From: Nakamurella flava
GTDB lineage: Bacteria > Actinomycetota > Actinomycetes > Mycobacteriales > Nakamurellaceae
DNA length: 64,000 nt
Direction: 5' to 3'
Assembly: GCF_005298075.1 (NCBI RefSeq)
Contig: NZ_SZZH01000001.1
Location: forward strand, 558,001-622,000
Part shown: one piece after another, positions 25,138 to 34,782 of the stretch
How positions within the stretch are numbered: the stretch's first letter is position 1
Layout: every line of letters begins with the position of its first letter
Made by a program: the position numbers and the translations under genes
The notes under the pieces: model-generated
Database searches by the model: none
Told to the model about the DNA's origin: nothing
Seen by the model: the letters and a program-made list of their open reading frames with translations, nothing else

Positions 25138-26571
25138 ATGGCCCTCTCCCGTAAGTCCGGCGCCTCCGGCGCCGGCACCGCGACGGCCGAGCGACATCCG
25201 GTCGACGAGGTGCTCAAGCCGGGCCCGATGGTGGTCTACGGCCTGCAGCACGTGATGAGCATGTACGCCGGTGTCGTGGCCGTGCCGCTCATCGTCGGCA
25301 CCGCCCTCAAGCTCTCCTTCTCCGACCTGTCCTACCTGTTGGCCGCGGCGCTGCTGATCTCCGGTCTGGCCACCCTGCTGCAGACCCTGGGCGTCAAGTG
25401 GATCGGCGCGAAACTGCCGATCGTGCAGGGCACCTCGTTCGCCGCGGTCGGATCGATGCTGGCCATCGGCGCCTCGGCGGGCGGCGGGGTCGGCGGCCTG
25501 CAGGCCATTTTCGGGGCCATCCTGGTGGCCGGTCTGATCGGCTTCGTGGCCAGTGGGATCTTTAGCCGGCTGCTGAAGTTCTTCCCGCCGGTGGTGACCG
25601 GCTCGGTGATCACCGTCATCGGTGTGTCGCTGCTGCCGGTGGCCATGCGCTGGGCCGCCGGGGGAGCGGGCTCCCCGACGTTCGGCGAGATGGGCAACAT
25701 CGGGTTGGCCGCGGCCACCCTGCTGATCATCCTGCTGATCTACCGCTTCCTCCCCGGGTTCTTCAGCCGGGTCGCCATCCTGATGGGCCTGGTCCTGGGC
25801 ACCGTGGTCGCCGCGTTGTTCGGCAAGGTGGATTTCAGCCGGGTCGGCGAGGCGCAGTGGTTCGCCGTCTCCACCCCGTTCCACTTCGGCGCGCCCACGT
25901 TCTCGGTGGCGGCCATCGTCTCGATGACCATCGTGATGCTGGTGATCATGACCGAGACCACGGCCGACCTGCTGGCCATCGGCGAGGTCGTCGGCCGCCC
26001 GGCCGACCAGCGCACCGTGGCCAACGGTCTGCGCGCCGACTGCATCGCCACCGCCGCCTCCGGTGGCCTGCTCAACGGGTTCCCGGTCAGCGCGTTCGCC
26101 CAGAACGTCGGCCTGGTCGCCCTCACCGGCATCCGCAGCCGCTTCGTCGTCGCCGTCAGTGGCGTCATCCTGCTGCTGCTCGGCCTGTTCCCGAAGATCG
26201 GCGCCATCGTCGCCGCACTGCCGCTGCCCGTCCTGGGCGGCGCCGGCCTGGCCCTGTTCGGCTCGGTCGCGGCCAGTGGCATCCGGAGCCTGTCGGTCAT
26301 CAAGTACGAGGGCAACCAGAACCTGGTCATCGTCGGGCTCTCGGTCGCCATGGGCCTGGTGCCCATCGCCATCCCGGACTTCTACGAGCACTTCCCGACC
26401 TGGTTCCAGACCATCTTCGACTCCGGCATCAGCGCCGCCGCCGTCACCGCGGTGCTGCTGAACATCCTGTTCAACGTGCTCGGCCGCAAGGACGACGTCG
26501 CCCCGATCTTCGTCGAGGCCCCGCCGCCCGGGACGGCCCACGCCACCACCGAGATCCGCCACCAGCATTGA
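25138..26571 (+). CDS. NCS2/NAT family urate/xanthine permease
   Basis: A 477-residue permease with about 14 membrane segments. The NAT family QH motif is in YGLQHVMSMYAG, and the signature segment AQNVGLVALTGIRSR follows TETTADLLAIGEVVGRP. It resembles the UacT/PucK/XanQ group, which carry urate or xanthine with protons. Position directly after uricase points to urate uptake. ATG 25138 comes 5 bases after the uox stop with only a weak ribosome site, so translation likely depends on reinitiation. A strong hairpin follows the gene. Confidence 0.9.
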   Translation: MALSRKSGASGAGTATAERHPVDEVLKPGPMVVYGLQHVMSMYAGVVAVPLIVGTALKLSFSDLSYLLAAALLISGLATLLQTLGVKWIGAKLPIVQGTSFAAVGSMLAIGASAGGGVGGLQAIFGAILVAGLIGFVASGIFSRLLKFFPPVVTGSVITVIGVSLLPVAMRWAAGGAGSPTFGEMGNIGLAAATLLIILLIYRFLPGFFSRVAILMGLVLGTVVAALFGKVDFSRVGEAQWFAVSTPFHFGAPTFSVAAIVSMTIVMLVIMTETTADLLAIGEVVGRPADQRTVANGLRADCIATAASGGLLNGFPVSAFAQNVGLVALTGIRSRFVVAVSGVILLLLGLFPKIGAIVAALPLPVLGGAGLALFGSVAASGIRSLSVIKYEGNQNLVIVGLSVAMGLVPIAIPDFYEHFPTWFQTIFDSGISAAAVTAVLLNILFNVLGRKDDVAPIFVEAPPPGTAHATTEIRHQH

Positions 26572-26576
26572 TTTCT

Positions 26577-26609
26577 CGTGACCCCGCCGGCGCTTCCGGC
26601 GGGGTCACG
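26577..26609 (+). terminator. Terminator after the permease gene
   Basis: Perfect 14-bp stem, CGTGACCCCGCCGG (26577-26590) and CCGGCGGGGTCACG (26596-26609), with a 5-base loop, beginning 5 bases after the stop and followed by gtccttccgtccc. It separates the urate module from malic enzyme. No clear new promoter follows within 38 bases, so it may be leaky. Confidence 0.75.
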
Positions 26610-26646
26610 GTCCTTCCGTCCCACCCATCAGCAAGGAGACGACATC

Positions 26647-28044
26647 ATGGCTGCGACCAGCCCCGGCTACGCGGTGACCGCTCGCGTCGAGTGCCCGGCC
26701 AGCGGCGGCGCCACCGCCGAGCTCACCACCGCGGTCAGCGCCGCGGGCGGGTCGCTCACCGCGCTGGACGTCGTCGAGTCGCACCACGACCGGATCGTCG
26801 TCGACGTCACCTGCGACGCCACCGATTCCGACCACGCGGCCCGCATCACCCAGGCCCTGGAGAACCTGCCGGGCTTCACGGTCCGCAAGGTCAGCGACCG
26901 CACCTTCCTCATCCACCTGGGCGGCAAGATCGAGGTCACCCCGAAGGTCTCGCTGCGCAACCGGGACGACCTGTCCCGGGCCTACACCCCGGGCGTCGCC
27001 CGGGTCTGCCTGGCGATCGCCGAGAACCCGGACGACGCCCGGCGTCTGACCATCAAGCGGAACACCGTCGCGGTGGTCACCGACGGGTCGGCGGTGCTCG
27101 GGCTGGGCAACATCGGCCCGGCCGCCGCCCTGCCGGTCATGGAGGGCAAAGCCGCGCTGTTCAAGCACTTCGCGGATGTCGACGCCTGGCCGGTCTGCCT
27201 CGACACGCAGGACACTGACGAGATCGTCGCGATCGTCAAGGCCTTGGCTCCCGTGTACGGCGGCATCAACCTCGAGGACATCGCCGCCCCGCGGTGCTTC
27301 GAGATCGAGAACCGGCTGCGCGAACTGCTGGACATCCCGGTCTTCCACGACGACCAGCACGGCACCGCCATCGTCGTCGCCGCCGCCCTGCGCAACGCGC
27401 TGCGGGTGGTCGACAAGAAGCTGTCCGACGTCCGCATCGTCATCTCCGGGGTCGGCGCGGCCGGGACCGCGATCATCACCCTGCTGCTCGCTCAGGGGGC
27501 CACGAACATCGTCGGCTGCGACCGCAAGGGCGCCGTGCACCGCGGCCGCGAGCTGACCGACGAGTGGCGCACCTGGGTGGCCGAGAACACCAACCACGAC
27601 GGCCGCACCGGGTCGCTCACCGAGGTGCTGGCCGGGGCGGACGTCTTCATCGGGGTGTCCGGTCCGAACCTGCTCACCGGCGACGACATCGCCACCATGG
27701 CCGACGACGCCATCGTCTTCGCGCTCGCCAACCCCACCCCGGAGGTGGACCCGGTCGCCGCCCGCGAGCACGCGGCTGTCGTCGCCACCGGACGCAGCGA
27801 CTTCTCCAACCAGATCAACAACGTGCTGGCGTTCCCCGGGTTCTTCCGCGGGATGCTCGACGCCGGCGCCAGCGACATCACGCCCGAGATGCTGGCCGCG
27901 GCCGCCGAGGCCATCGCCGACTGCGTGCGGCCGGGTGAGCTCAACCCGTCCTTCATCGTCCCCAGCGTGTTCGACACCAGCGTCGCGCCGGCCGTCGCCG
28001 CCGCCATCCGCCGGGTGGCCGCGGGCGAGCCCGCCGACCACTGA
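26647..28044 (+). CDS. NAD(P)-dependent malic enzyme with N-terminal ACT domain
   Basis: A 465-residue enzyme converting malate to pyruvate and CO2. Residues 1-85 form an ACT-like regulatory domain ([35 protein letters not shown]). The malic domain follows: [33 protein letters not shown] with the catalytic Tyr/Lys area, then [16 protein letters not shown] and the Rossmann fold [23 protein letters not shown] precedes ATG 26647. It lies just before malate synthase, so malate made from glyoxylate would be turned into pyruvate. The ACT domain suggests allosteric control by an amino acid or similar ligand. Confidence 0.9.
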   Translation: MAATSPGYAVTARVECPASGGATAELTTAVSAAGGSLTALDVVESHHDRIVVDVTCDATDSDHAARITQALENLPGFTVRKVSDRTFLIHLGGKIEVTPKVSLRNRDDLSRAYTPGVARVCLAIAENPDDARRLTIKRNTVAVVTDGSAVLGLGNIGPAAALPVMEGKAALFKHFADVDAWPVCLDTQDTDEIVAIVKALAPVYGGINLEDIAAPRCFEIENRLRELLDIPVFHDDQHGTAIVVAAALRNALRVVDKKLSDVRIVISGVGAAGTAIITLLLAQGATNIVGCDRKGAVHRGRELTDEWRTWVAENTNHDGRTGSLTEVLAGADVFIGVSGPNLLTGDDIATMADDAIVFALANPTPEVDPVAAREHAAVVATGRSDFSNQINNVLAFPGFFRGMLDAGASDITPEMLAAAAEAIADCVRPGELNPSFIVPSVFDTSVAPAVAAAIRRVAAGEPADH

Positions 28045-28079
28045 ACCATTTCCGTTCCGCACCTCAGGAGGCCCACCGC

Positions 28080-29711
28080 ATGACCGCGACCACCGCTCCG
28101 ACCGGCACCGGCCGCGTGGAGGTCACCGGCCCGCCGGTGCCCCGCGCCCACGAGATCCTCACCCCGGACGCGCTGGCCTTCGTCGGCGCCCTGCACCGTC
28201 GGTTCGCCGGCCGGCGGGACGAGCTGCTGGCGGCCCGCCGGACCAGGCGGCAGGCCGCCGCGGCCGCCGGCCGGCTCGACTTCCTGGCCGACACCCGGTC
28301 GGTGCGCGAGGCCGACTGGACGGTCGCGCCGGCCCCGGCCGACCTGCGGGACCGGCGGGTGGAGATCACCGGCCCACCAGAGCCGAAGATGGCTGTCAAC
28401 GCGCTGAACTCGGGCGCCAAGGTGTGGCTGGCCGATCTGGAGGACGCCAACACCCCGCACTGGGCGAACGTGGTCGGCGGCCAGGTGTGCCTCCACGACG
28501 CGGTGCGCCGGCAGTTGTCGTTCACCTCCCCGCAGGGCAAGCAGTACCGGTTGCGCGAGGACGGCCCGCTGGCCGTCATCGTCGCCCGTCCCCGCGGCTG
28601 GCACTTCGACGAGCAGCACCTGCTGGTCGACGGCGATCCGGCGGTCGGTGCGCTGGTCGACTTCGGTCTCTACTTCCTGCACAACGCGGCCGAACTACTG
28701 CGCCGGGGGAGCGGACCCTACTTCTACCTGCCCAAGCTGGAGAGCCACCTCGAGGCACGGCTGTGGGCCGACGTCTTCGCCTTCGCCGAGGAGTGGGTCG
28801 GCATCGAGCACGGCACCGTGCGGGCGACGGTGCTCATCGAGACCATCCCGGCCGCGTTCGAGATGGACGAGATCCTGTACGAGCTGCGGGAGTACGCGTC
28901 CGGTCTGAACGCCGGACGGTGGGACTACCTGTTCAGCGTCATCAAGTACTTCCGGGACGCGGGCAGCGATTTCGTGCTGCCGGACCGCGGCGCGGTGACC
29001 ATGACGGCGCCGATGATGCGGGCCTACACCGAACTGCTCGTCGCCACCTGTCACCGCCGCGGCGCCTTCGCCATGGGCGGCATGGCCGCGTTCATCCCCA
29101 GCCGACGGGACCCGGAGGTGAACGCCGCCGCCGTGGCCAAGGTGCGGGCGGACAAGGAACGCGAGGCCAGGGACGGGTTCGACGGGTCCTGGGTCGCCCA
29201 CCCCGACCTGGTGCCGGTCTGCGCCGCGGTGTTCGACCAGGTGCTCGGCGACCGGCCGAACCAGCTCGACCGGCAGCGCCCCGAGGTGCAGGTGACCGCC
29301 GACCAGCTGCTGGACGTGGCGACGGTGCCCGGTGCGGTCACCGAGGCGGGTCTGCGGCTCAACGTCGACGTCGCCCTGCGCTACCTGCAGGCCTGGCTCG
29401 GCGGCAGCGGTGCCGTCGGCATCCACAACCTCATGGAGGACGCGGCCACCGCCGAGATCTCGCGGTCGCAGGTCTGGCAGTGGGTGCACAACGCGGTGAC
29501 CCTGGACACCGGGGCCGTCGTGACCGGGGACCTCGTCCGGACCATCGCCGACGAGGTGATCTCCGACATCCGTGACGAGATCGGTGAGGCGACGTTCGCG
29601 GTCAGCCGATACCCGCTGGCCCGCAGCGTGTTCGAGGAGTCGGCGTTGGCCGATGACTTCGCCGACTTCCTCACCCTGCCGGCCTACCGGGCCGCCCTGG
29701 CCGCGGCCTGA
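28080..29711 (+). CDS. aceB: Malate synthase A
   Basis: A 543-residue enzyme condensing glyoxylate with acetyl-CoA to malate. It has the malate synthase A length and motifs: EITGPPEPKMAVNALNSGAK, LADLEDANTPHW, RPRGWHFDEQHL, VLIETIPAAFEMDEILYELR, RWDYLFSVIKYF, AFAMGGMAAFIP and the C-terminal GAVGIHNLMEDAATAEISR. No isocitrate lyase is adjacent, so the glyoxylate probably comes from purine breakdown. It follows malic enzyme by 35 bases, with AGGAGG upstream of the ATG. Confidence 0.95.
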   Translation: MTATTAPTGTGRVEVTGPPVPRAHEILTPDALAFVGALHRRFAGRRDELLAARRTRRQAAAAAGRLDFLADTRSVREADWTVAPAPADLRDRRVEITGPPEPKMAVNALNSGAKVWLADLEDANTPHWANVVGGQVCLHDAVRRQLSFTSPQGKQYRLREDGPLAVIVARPRGWHFDEQHLLVDGDPAVGALVDFGLYFLHNAAELLRRGSGPYFYLPKLESHLEARLWADVFAFAEEWVGIEHGTVRATVLIETIPAAFEMDEILYELREYASGLNAGRWDYLFSVIKYFRDAGSDFVLPDRGAVTMTAPMMRAYTELLVATCHRRGAFAMGGMAAFIPSRRDPEVNAAAVAKVRADKEREARDGFDGSWVAHPDLVPVCAAVFDQVLGDRPNQLDRQRPEVQVTADQLLDVATVPGAVTEAGLRLNVDVALRYLQAWLGGSGAVGIHNLMEDAATAEISRSQVWQWVHNAVTLDTGAVVTGDLVRTIADEVISDIRDEIGEATFAVSRYPLARSVFEESALADDFADFLTLPAYRAALAAA

Positions 29712-29740
29712 GGCGCCAGGCGATCGGTCGGTCCAGGTCG

Positions 29741-29769
29741 TTGACCCGGACCGGCCATGGCCGTAGAGT
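29741..29769 (+). promoter_or_regulatory. Promoter of the second purine operon
   Basis: -35 TTGACC (29741-29746), 17-base spacer, -10 TAGAGT (29764-29769). Transcription should begin near 29776. It separates the malic enzyme-aceB pair from the long downstream run of glyoxylate and allantoin genes. Confidence 0.7.
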
Positions 29770-29770
29770 A

Positions 29771-29806
29771 TTCCGTATTACGAGCTAGTCCTTCCGCAAA
29801 GCGGAA
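29771..29806 (+). promoter_or_regulatory. Tandem operator-like palindromes
   Basis: TTCCGCAAAGCGGAA (29792-29806) is a perfect palindrome of the TTCCG-N5-CGGAA class. A degenerate copy TTCCGTATTACGAGC (29771-29785) has its centre 21 bp upstream, the same spacing as the pair at 23778-23814, and again covers the predicted start of transcription. GATATATCCG and GAGAACA, which also occur upstream of the urate promoter, follow at 29812-29827. Confidence 0.6.
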
Positions 29807-29850
29807 AAGTAGATATATCCGAGAACAGCTTGACGAACGGAGTACCGACG

Positions 29851-31224
29851 ATGACGACGTCCGGAACGGTCGATCCGAGCCAGAACGGCAGCGGATCCGC
29901 CACCGAGCGGTCTGTGCTGTCGGGGGACCTGCTGTCCGAGATCGACGCGTTCCTGGCCCCGTCGGACGCCCGCCGGGCCGCCGCCTACCCCGGTGACTCC
30001 GGGACCCGGCAACCGGTGCACACCGTCTACGTCAACGCCGACCGCGCCACCGACGACCTGGTGGCGAGCTGGGGGCGACAGGCCCGGGAGATCCTCGACC
30101 TGGTCGCCGCCGACGCGACCGCGGCCGCCCGCACCACCGGGCTGGCCGCGGTCGACGGCACCGTCCTGGACCGGGTGCGGGCCAAGCTGGCCAGCCAGCC
30201 CATCGAGGACCTGCGCCTGGACTTCGAGGACGGCTACGGCGCCCGCCCCGACGCCGAGGAGGACGCCGACGCCGACCGCGCCGCCGCCCTGCTCCGCGAC
30301 ATCCTGCGTGGACCGCACGCCCCGCTGACCGCGGGCATCCGGTTCAAGTGCCTGGAGCCCGCACTGCGGCGTCGCGGCCTGCGCACCCTGGACCGCGTGG
30401 TCGGCGGCGTCATCCGCTCCGCGCCGAGTGAGAAGGCCGAACTGCCGGCCGGTTTCGTCGTCACGTTGCCGAAGGTGACCGACACCGACCAGGTCCGCGC
30501 GATGGTCCGGGTCTGCGCGGCGCTGGAGCACGGGTACGGCTTGGCCGAGGGTGCGCTGCGGTTCGAGATCCAGGTCGAGACCACCCAGGCCATCCTGGCC
30601 ACCGACGGCACCGCCGCGGTCGCCGAGATGGTGCAGGCGGCCGGTGCCCGGTGCATCGCCCTGGTCTACGGCACGTTCGACTACAGCGCCGCCTGCGGGG
30701 TCTCCCCGGCCCAGCAGAGCCTGGCCCACCCGGTGGCCGACCACGCCAAGGCCGTCATGCAGGTCGCCGCGGCCGGCACCGGGGTACGGCTGTCCGACGG
30801 TTCGACCAACGTGCTGCCCATCGGCACCCCGGAGGCCGTGGAGGCCGCGGTTCGGTTGCACTCGGGCCTGGTCACCCGGTCCCTGGAGCGGGCCTACTAC
30901 CAGGGCTGGGACATGCACCCCGGCCACCTGGTCAGCCGGTACCTGGCCACCTTCGCCTTCTTCCGCGCCGGTCGCGCCGCCGCGGCCGACCGCCTGCGGG
31001 CCTACCTGGCCAAGCAGGAGGGCGCCGTGATGGACGAGCCGGCCACCGCCCAGGCCCTGGCCGGCCTGCTGCAGCGCGGCGTGCACTGCGGCGCCGTCAC
31101 CGTCGACGAGATCGTCGCCGCCGGCGTCGATCCCACCCTCCTGGACGCGCTGGCCCGCAAGCTGCCGCTGCCGTCCGCCCCCGCCCACGACCTGATCACC
31201 CCGTCGGAAGGTTCCGCCCGATGA
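29851..31224 (+). CDS. DUF6986-type CitE/HpcH-HpaI-fold lyase or aldolase, function unknown
   Basis: A 457-residue protein with TIM-barrel motifs of the citrate lyase beta/HpcH family: LRLDFEDGYGARPDAEED (acidic metal site), AGIRFKCLEPALRRRGLRTL, LRFEIQVETTQAIL (catalytic Glu), LVYGTFDYSAACGV and YYQGWDMHPGHLVSRY. It is longer than typical HpcH aldolases because of an N-terminal extension (about 1-60) and a helical C-terminal domain (about 380-457). These enzymes cleave or form C-C bonds with glyoxylate or pyruvate units, or act on CoA esters. ATG 29851 has GGAG upstream; TTG 29830 is possible. It overlaps hyi by 4 bases. A role in glyoxylate handling is inferred. Confidence 0.75.
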   Translation: MTTSGTVDPSQNGSGSATERSVLSGDLLSEIDAFLAPSDARRAAAYPGDSGTRQPVHTVYVNADRATDDLVASWGRQAREILDLVAADATAAARTTGLAAVDGTVLDRVRAKLASQPIEDLRLDFEDGYGARPDAEEDADADRAAALLRDILRGPHAPLTAGIRFKCLEPALRRRGLRTLDRVVGGVIRSAPSEKAELPAGFVVTLPKVTDTDQVRAMVRVCAALEHGYGLAEGALRFEIQVETTQAILATDGTAAVAEMVQAAGARCIALVYGTFDYSAACGVSPAQQSLAHPVADHAKAVMQVAAAGTGVRLSDGSTNVLPIGTPEAVEAAVRLHSGLVTRSLERAYYQGWDMHPGHLVSRYLATFAFFRAGRAAAADRLRAYLAKQEGAVMDEPATAQALAGLLQRGVHCGAVTVDEIVAAGVDPTLLDALARKLPLPSAPAHDLITPSEGSAR

Positions 31225-32039
31225 GCACCAACCCGCGCTACGCCGCCAACCTGTCCCTGCTGTTCACCGAACTGCCGCTGCTCGAGCGTCCGGCGGCCGC
31301 CAAGGCGGCCGGCTTCGACGCCGTCGAGTTCTGGTGGCCGTTCGCCACCGCGGTGCCCGCGCAGTCGGAGATCGACGACTTCGTCGCGGCCATCGAGAAC
31401 GCCGGCGTGCAGCTGGTCGGCCTCAACTTCTTCGCCGGCGACATGCCTGGCGGCGACCGCGGTCTGGTCTCCTGGCCGGCGCGGTCCGACGAGTTCCGGG
31501 CCAACATCGACGTCACCGTCGGGATCGGCGAGCGGCTGGGCTGCAAGGCGTTCAACGCGCTCTACGGCAACCGCATCGACGGCGTGGACCCGGCCGAGCA
31601 GGACGACCTGGCCGTGCAGAACCTGGCCGCCGCCGGCCGGGCCGCCGCGCGGATCGGTGGCGTGGTGCTGCTGGAGCCGGTCAGCGGCGCCCCCCGCTAC
31701 CCGCTGCTCACCGCGGACGACGTCATCGCCGTCATCGACCGGGTACAGGCCGAGACCGGCGTCGACAACGTTCGGTTCCTCTGCGACCTCTACCACCTCG
31801 ACGTCAACGGCTCTGATGTGGCCAAGGTGATCGCCACGTACGGCGACCGGGTCGGGCACGTGCAGATCGCCGACAGCCCCGGCCGCGGCGAGCCCGGCAC
31901 CGGGCAGCTCGACATCGCCGGCCATCTCGCCGCTCTGGCCGACCGCGGCTACGACGGCTGGGTCGCCGCCGAGTACAAGCCGACCGGTGACACGGTGGCC
32001 GGTCTCGGTTGGCTCCCCGCCGCACAGCCCTCCGCCTGA
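31221..32039 (+). CDS. hyi: Hydroxypyruvate isomerase
   Basis: A 272-residue TIM-barrel sugar isomerase-like enzyme interconverting hydroxypyruvate and tartronate semialdehyde. Characteristic parts are YAANLSLLFTELPLLERPAAA, GFDAVEFWWPF, LEPVSGAPRYPLLTADDVI, FLCDLYHLDVNGSDV, GHVQIADSPGRGEPGTGQLD and WVAAEYKPTGDT, supplying Glu, Asp and His metal ligands. It starts inside the previous stop (ATGA) and lies upstream of glxR and gcl, exactly the enzymes using its product. Confidence 0.94.
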   Translation: MSTNPRYAANLSLLFTELPLLERPAAAKAAGFDAVEFWWPFATAVPAQSEIDDFVAAIENAGVQLVGLNFFAGDMPGGDRGLVSWPARSDEFRANIDVTVGIGERLGCKAFNALYGNRIDGVDPAEQDDLAVQNLAAAGRAAARIGGVVLLEPVSGAPRYPLLTADDVIAVIDRVQAETGVDNVRFLCDLYHLDVNGSDVAKVIATYGDRVGHVQIADSPGRGEPGTGQLDIAGHLAALADRGYDGWVAAEYKPTGDTVAGLGWLPAAQPSA

Positions 32040-32073
32040 CCCCCCTGACCTCTCAGACTCCAAGGAGACCAGC

Positions 32074-32979
32074 ATGACCACCGTCGCCTTCCTCGGCCTG
32101 GGCATCATGGGTGCCCCGATGGCCCGCCACCTCGTCAACGCCGGCTTCGACGTCGCCGGCTACAACCGCACCTTCGCCAAGACCGAAGCCCTCGTGCAGG
32201 CCGGCGGCCAGGCCGCGGAGACCGTCGCCGACGCCGTCCGCGACGCCGATGTCGTCGCCGTGATGGTTCCGGACTCGCCGGACGTCCGGCAGGTGTTGGC
32301 CGGCGAAAATGGTGTGTTCGAGAACGCCAAGCCGGGCACCCTGATCATCGACTTCTCGTCCATCCGTCCGGATGTCACCCGCGAACTGGCCGACCAGGCC
32401 CGCGAACTCGGGCTGCGGCTGCTCGACGCCCCGGTGTCCGGCGGCCAGGCCGGCGCCGAGAACGCCGCGCTGTCCATCATGGTCGGCGGTGACGCCGACG
32501 ACTTCGCCGCCGCCGCACCGGTGTTCGAGGCGGTCGGCAAGACCATCGTGCACGTCGGCCCGTCCGGCGCCGGTCAGACCGTGAAGGCGGCCAACCAGCT
32601 CATCGTGGCCGGCAACATCCAGCTGCTGGCCGAGGCCGTGGCGTTCGTCGAGGCCTACGGCGTCGACACCGAGGCCGCCCTCAAGGTCCTCGGCGGCGGG
32701 CTGGCCGGCAGCAAGGTCCTGGAGCAGAAGGGCGCCAACATGCTCGGCCGCTCCTTCACCCCCGGGTTCCGGATCGAGCTGCACCACAAGGATCTCGGCA
32801 TCGTCACCTCCGCCGCCCGCGAGGCCGGCGTCGTCGTCCCGCTGGGTGCCGTGGTGGCCCAGCTGATGGCTTCCGCGGTCGCCAACGGCGACGGCGGACT
32901 GGATCATTCGGCGCTGCTGCGCGGCGTCCTGCGGCTGTCCGGTCGCGACCTGGAAGTTTCTAGTGGAGAAGAGAACTGA
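32074..32979 (+). CDS. glxR: 2-hydroxy-3-oxopropionate (tartronate semialdehyde) reductase
   Basis: A 301-residue NAD(P)H enzyme of the beta-hydroxyacid dehydrogenase family, reducing tartronate semialdehyde to D-glycerate. The Rossmann motif is [19 protein letters not shown]; the substrate segment is [20 protein letters not shown]; the catalytic lysine lies in [14 protein letters not shown]; the C-terminal domain has [16 protein letters not shown] 32074 has AAGGAG 9 bases upstream; the open frame further upstream is non-coding overlap with hyi. It ends 1 base before gcl. Confidence 0.95.
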   Translation: MTTVAFLGLGIMGAPMARHLVNAGFDVAGYNRTFAKTEALVQAGGQAAETVADAVRDADVVAVMVPDSPDVRQVLAGENGVFENAKPGTLIIDFSSIRPDVTRELADQARELGLRLLDAPVSGGQAGAENAALSIMVGGDADDFAAAAPVFEAVGKTIVHVGPSGAGQTVKAANQLIVAGNIQLLAEAVAFVEAYGVDTEAALKVLGGGLAGSKVLEQKGANMLGRSFTPGFRIELHHKDLGIVTSAAREAGVVVPLGAVVAQLMASAVANGDGGLDHSALLRGVLRLSGRDLEVSSGEEN

Positions 32980-32980
32980 C

Positions 32981-34777
32981 ATGCCCAAGATGCGTGCCGT
33001 CGACGCTGCCGTCGCGATCCTGGAGAAGGAGGGTGTCGACACCCTGTTCGGGCTGCCCGGCGCAGCCATCAACCCGTTCTATTCCGCCGTCCGCCAGCAC
33101 GGCGGTCTGAAGCACATCCTGGCCCGGCACGTCGAGGGCGCCTCGCACATGGCCGAGGGCTACACGCGGGCCAAGGCCGGCAACATCGGCGTCTGCGTCG
33201 GCACCTCCGGCCCCGCCGGCACCGACATGATCACCGGCCTGTACTCGGCGTCGGCGGACTCGATCCCGATCCTGTGCATCACCGGCCAGGCCCCGGTGGC
33301 CAAGCTGCACAAGGAGGACTTCCAGGCGATCAACATCTCCGACATCGCCCGGCCCCTGTGCAAGCTCTCGATGACCGTCCTGGAGGCCGCGCAGGTCCCC
33401 GGCGCGTTCCAGCAGGCGTTCCACCTGATGCGCTCCGGCCGTCCCGGCCCGGTCCTGCTGGACCTGCCGTTCGACGTCCAGCAGACCGTCATCGACTTCG
33501 ACCCCGACACTTACGAACCGCTGCCGGTCTACAAGCCGGCCGCCACCCGTGCGCAGGCCGCCAAGGCGCTGGATCTGCTGGCCGCGTCCGAGCGTCCGCT
33601 GATCGTCGCCGGTGGCGGCATCATCAACGCCGACGCCTCCGACCTGCTGGTCGAGCTGGCCGAGCTGCTGGACGTGCCGGTCATCCCGACCCTGATGGGC
33701 TGGGGCACCATCCCGGACGACCACCGGCTGATGGCCGGGATGGCTGGTCTGCAGACCTCCCACCAGTACGGCAACGCGACCATGCTGGCCTCCGACCACG
33801 TCCTGGGGATCGGTAACCGGTGGGCCAACCGGCACACCGGTGGGCTCGACACCTACCGCGCGGGGCGCACTTTCACCCATGTCGACATCGAGCCGACGCA
33901 GATCGGCCGGGTCTTCGCCCCCGACTACAGCATCGTCTCCGATGCCGGCCTGGCCCTGGCCCAGCTGGTGGAGGTGGCCCGCGAGCGCAAGGCCGCCGGC
34001 GAGCTGGCCGACCGCAGCGCGTGGGTCGCGCAGTGTCAGCAGCGCAAGCGCACGATGCACCGGCGCACCCACTTCGAAGAGACTCCGATCAAGCCGCAGC
34101 GGGTCTACGAGGAGATGAACAAGGCGTTCGGTCCGGAGACCCGGTACGTCTCCACCATCGGTCTGTCGCAGATCGCGGCGGCCCAGTTCCTGCACGTCTA
34201 CAAGCCGCGGCACTGGATCAACGCCGGCCAGGCCGGACCGCTGGGCTGGACCGTCCCGGCCACCCTGGGCGTCTGCGTCGCCGACCCGGAGGCCACCGTC
34301 GTCGCCCTGACCGGTGACTACGACTTCCAGTTCATGATGGAGGAGCTGGCCGTCGGGGCGCAGTTCAACCTGCCGTACGTCCACGTCCTGGTGAACAACG
34401 CCTACCTGGGCCTGATCCGGCAGTCGCAGCGCGGATTCGACATGGACTACTGCGTCCAGCTGGCGTTCCCGAACGTCAACGCCGAGAGCGCCGACAGCGC
34501 GGTCGACATCACCGCCGACTACGGGGTCAACCACGTCAAGCTGGCCGAGGCGCTGGGCTGCAAGGCCATCCGCGTCCAGGACCCGGAGGCGATCCTGCCG
34601 GCGCTGGAGGAGGCCAAGAAGCTGATGGCCCAGTACCGGGTGCCGGTCCTGGTCGAGGTCATCCTGGAGCGGGTCACCAACATCTCCATGGGTGTCGAGC
34701 TGGACGGGGTCGTCGAGTTCGAGGAGCTGGCCCTGAACGCCGAGCACGCCCCCACCGCGATCGCCCTGCTGGACTGA
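32981..34777 (+). CDS. gcl: Glyoxylate carboligase (tartronate semialdehyde synthase)
   Basis: A 598-residue ThDP enzyme that joins two glyoxylates into tartronate semialdehyde and CO2. It has [15 protein letters not shown] at the site where most ThDP enzymes have a catalytic Glu (here aliphatic, as in Gcl), [15 protein letters not shown], the FAD-binding-like middle domain and the ThDP/Mg site [20 protein letters not shown] followed by [18 protein letters not shown] 32981 lies just after the glxR stop, with GGAGAAG as ribosome site. It is the entry point of the glycerate route for purine-derived glyoxylate. Confidence 0.96.
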   Translation: MPKMRAVDAAVAILEKEGVDTLFGLPGAAINPFYSAVRQHGGLKHILARHVEGASHMAEGYTRAKAGNIGVCVGTSGPAGTDMITGLYSASADSIPILCITGQAPVAKLHKEDFQAINISDIARPLCKLSMTVLEAAQVPGAFQQAFHLMRSGRPGPVLLDLPFDVQQTVIDFDPDTYEPLPVYKPAATRAQAAKALDLLAASERPLIVAGGGIINADASDLLVELAELLDVPVIPTLMGWGTIPDDHRLMAGMAGLQTSHQYGNATMLASDHVLGIGNRWANRHTGGLDTYRAGRTFTHVDIEPTQIGRVFAPDYSIVSDAGLALAQLVEVARERKAAGELADRSAWVAQCQQRKRTMHRRTHFEETPIKPQRVYEEMNKAFGPETRYVSTIGLSQIAAAQFLHVYKPRHWINAGQAGPLGWTVPATLGVCVADPEATVVALTGDYDFQFMMEELAVGAQFNLPYVHVLVNNAYLGLIRQSQRGFDMDYCVQLAFPNVNAESADSAVDITADYGVNHVKLAEALGCKAIRVQDPEAILPALEEAKKLMAQYRVPVLVEVILERVTNISMGVELDGVVEFEELALNAEHAPTAIALLD

Positions 34778-34782
34778 CGGAC

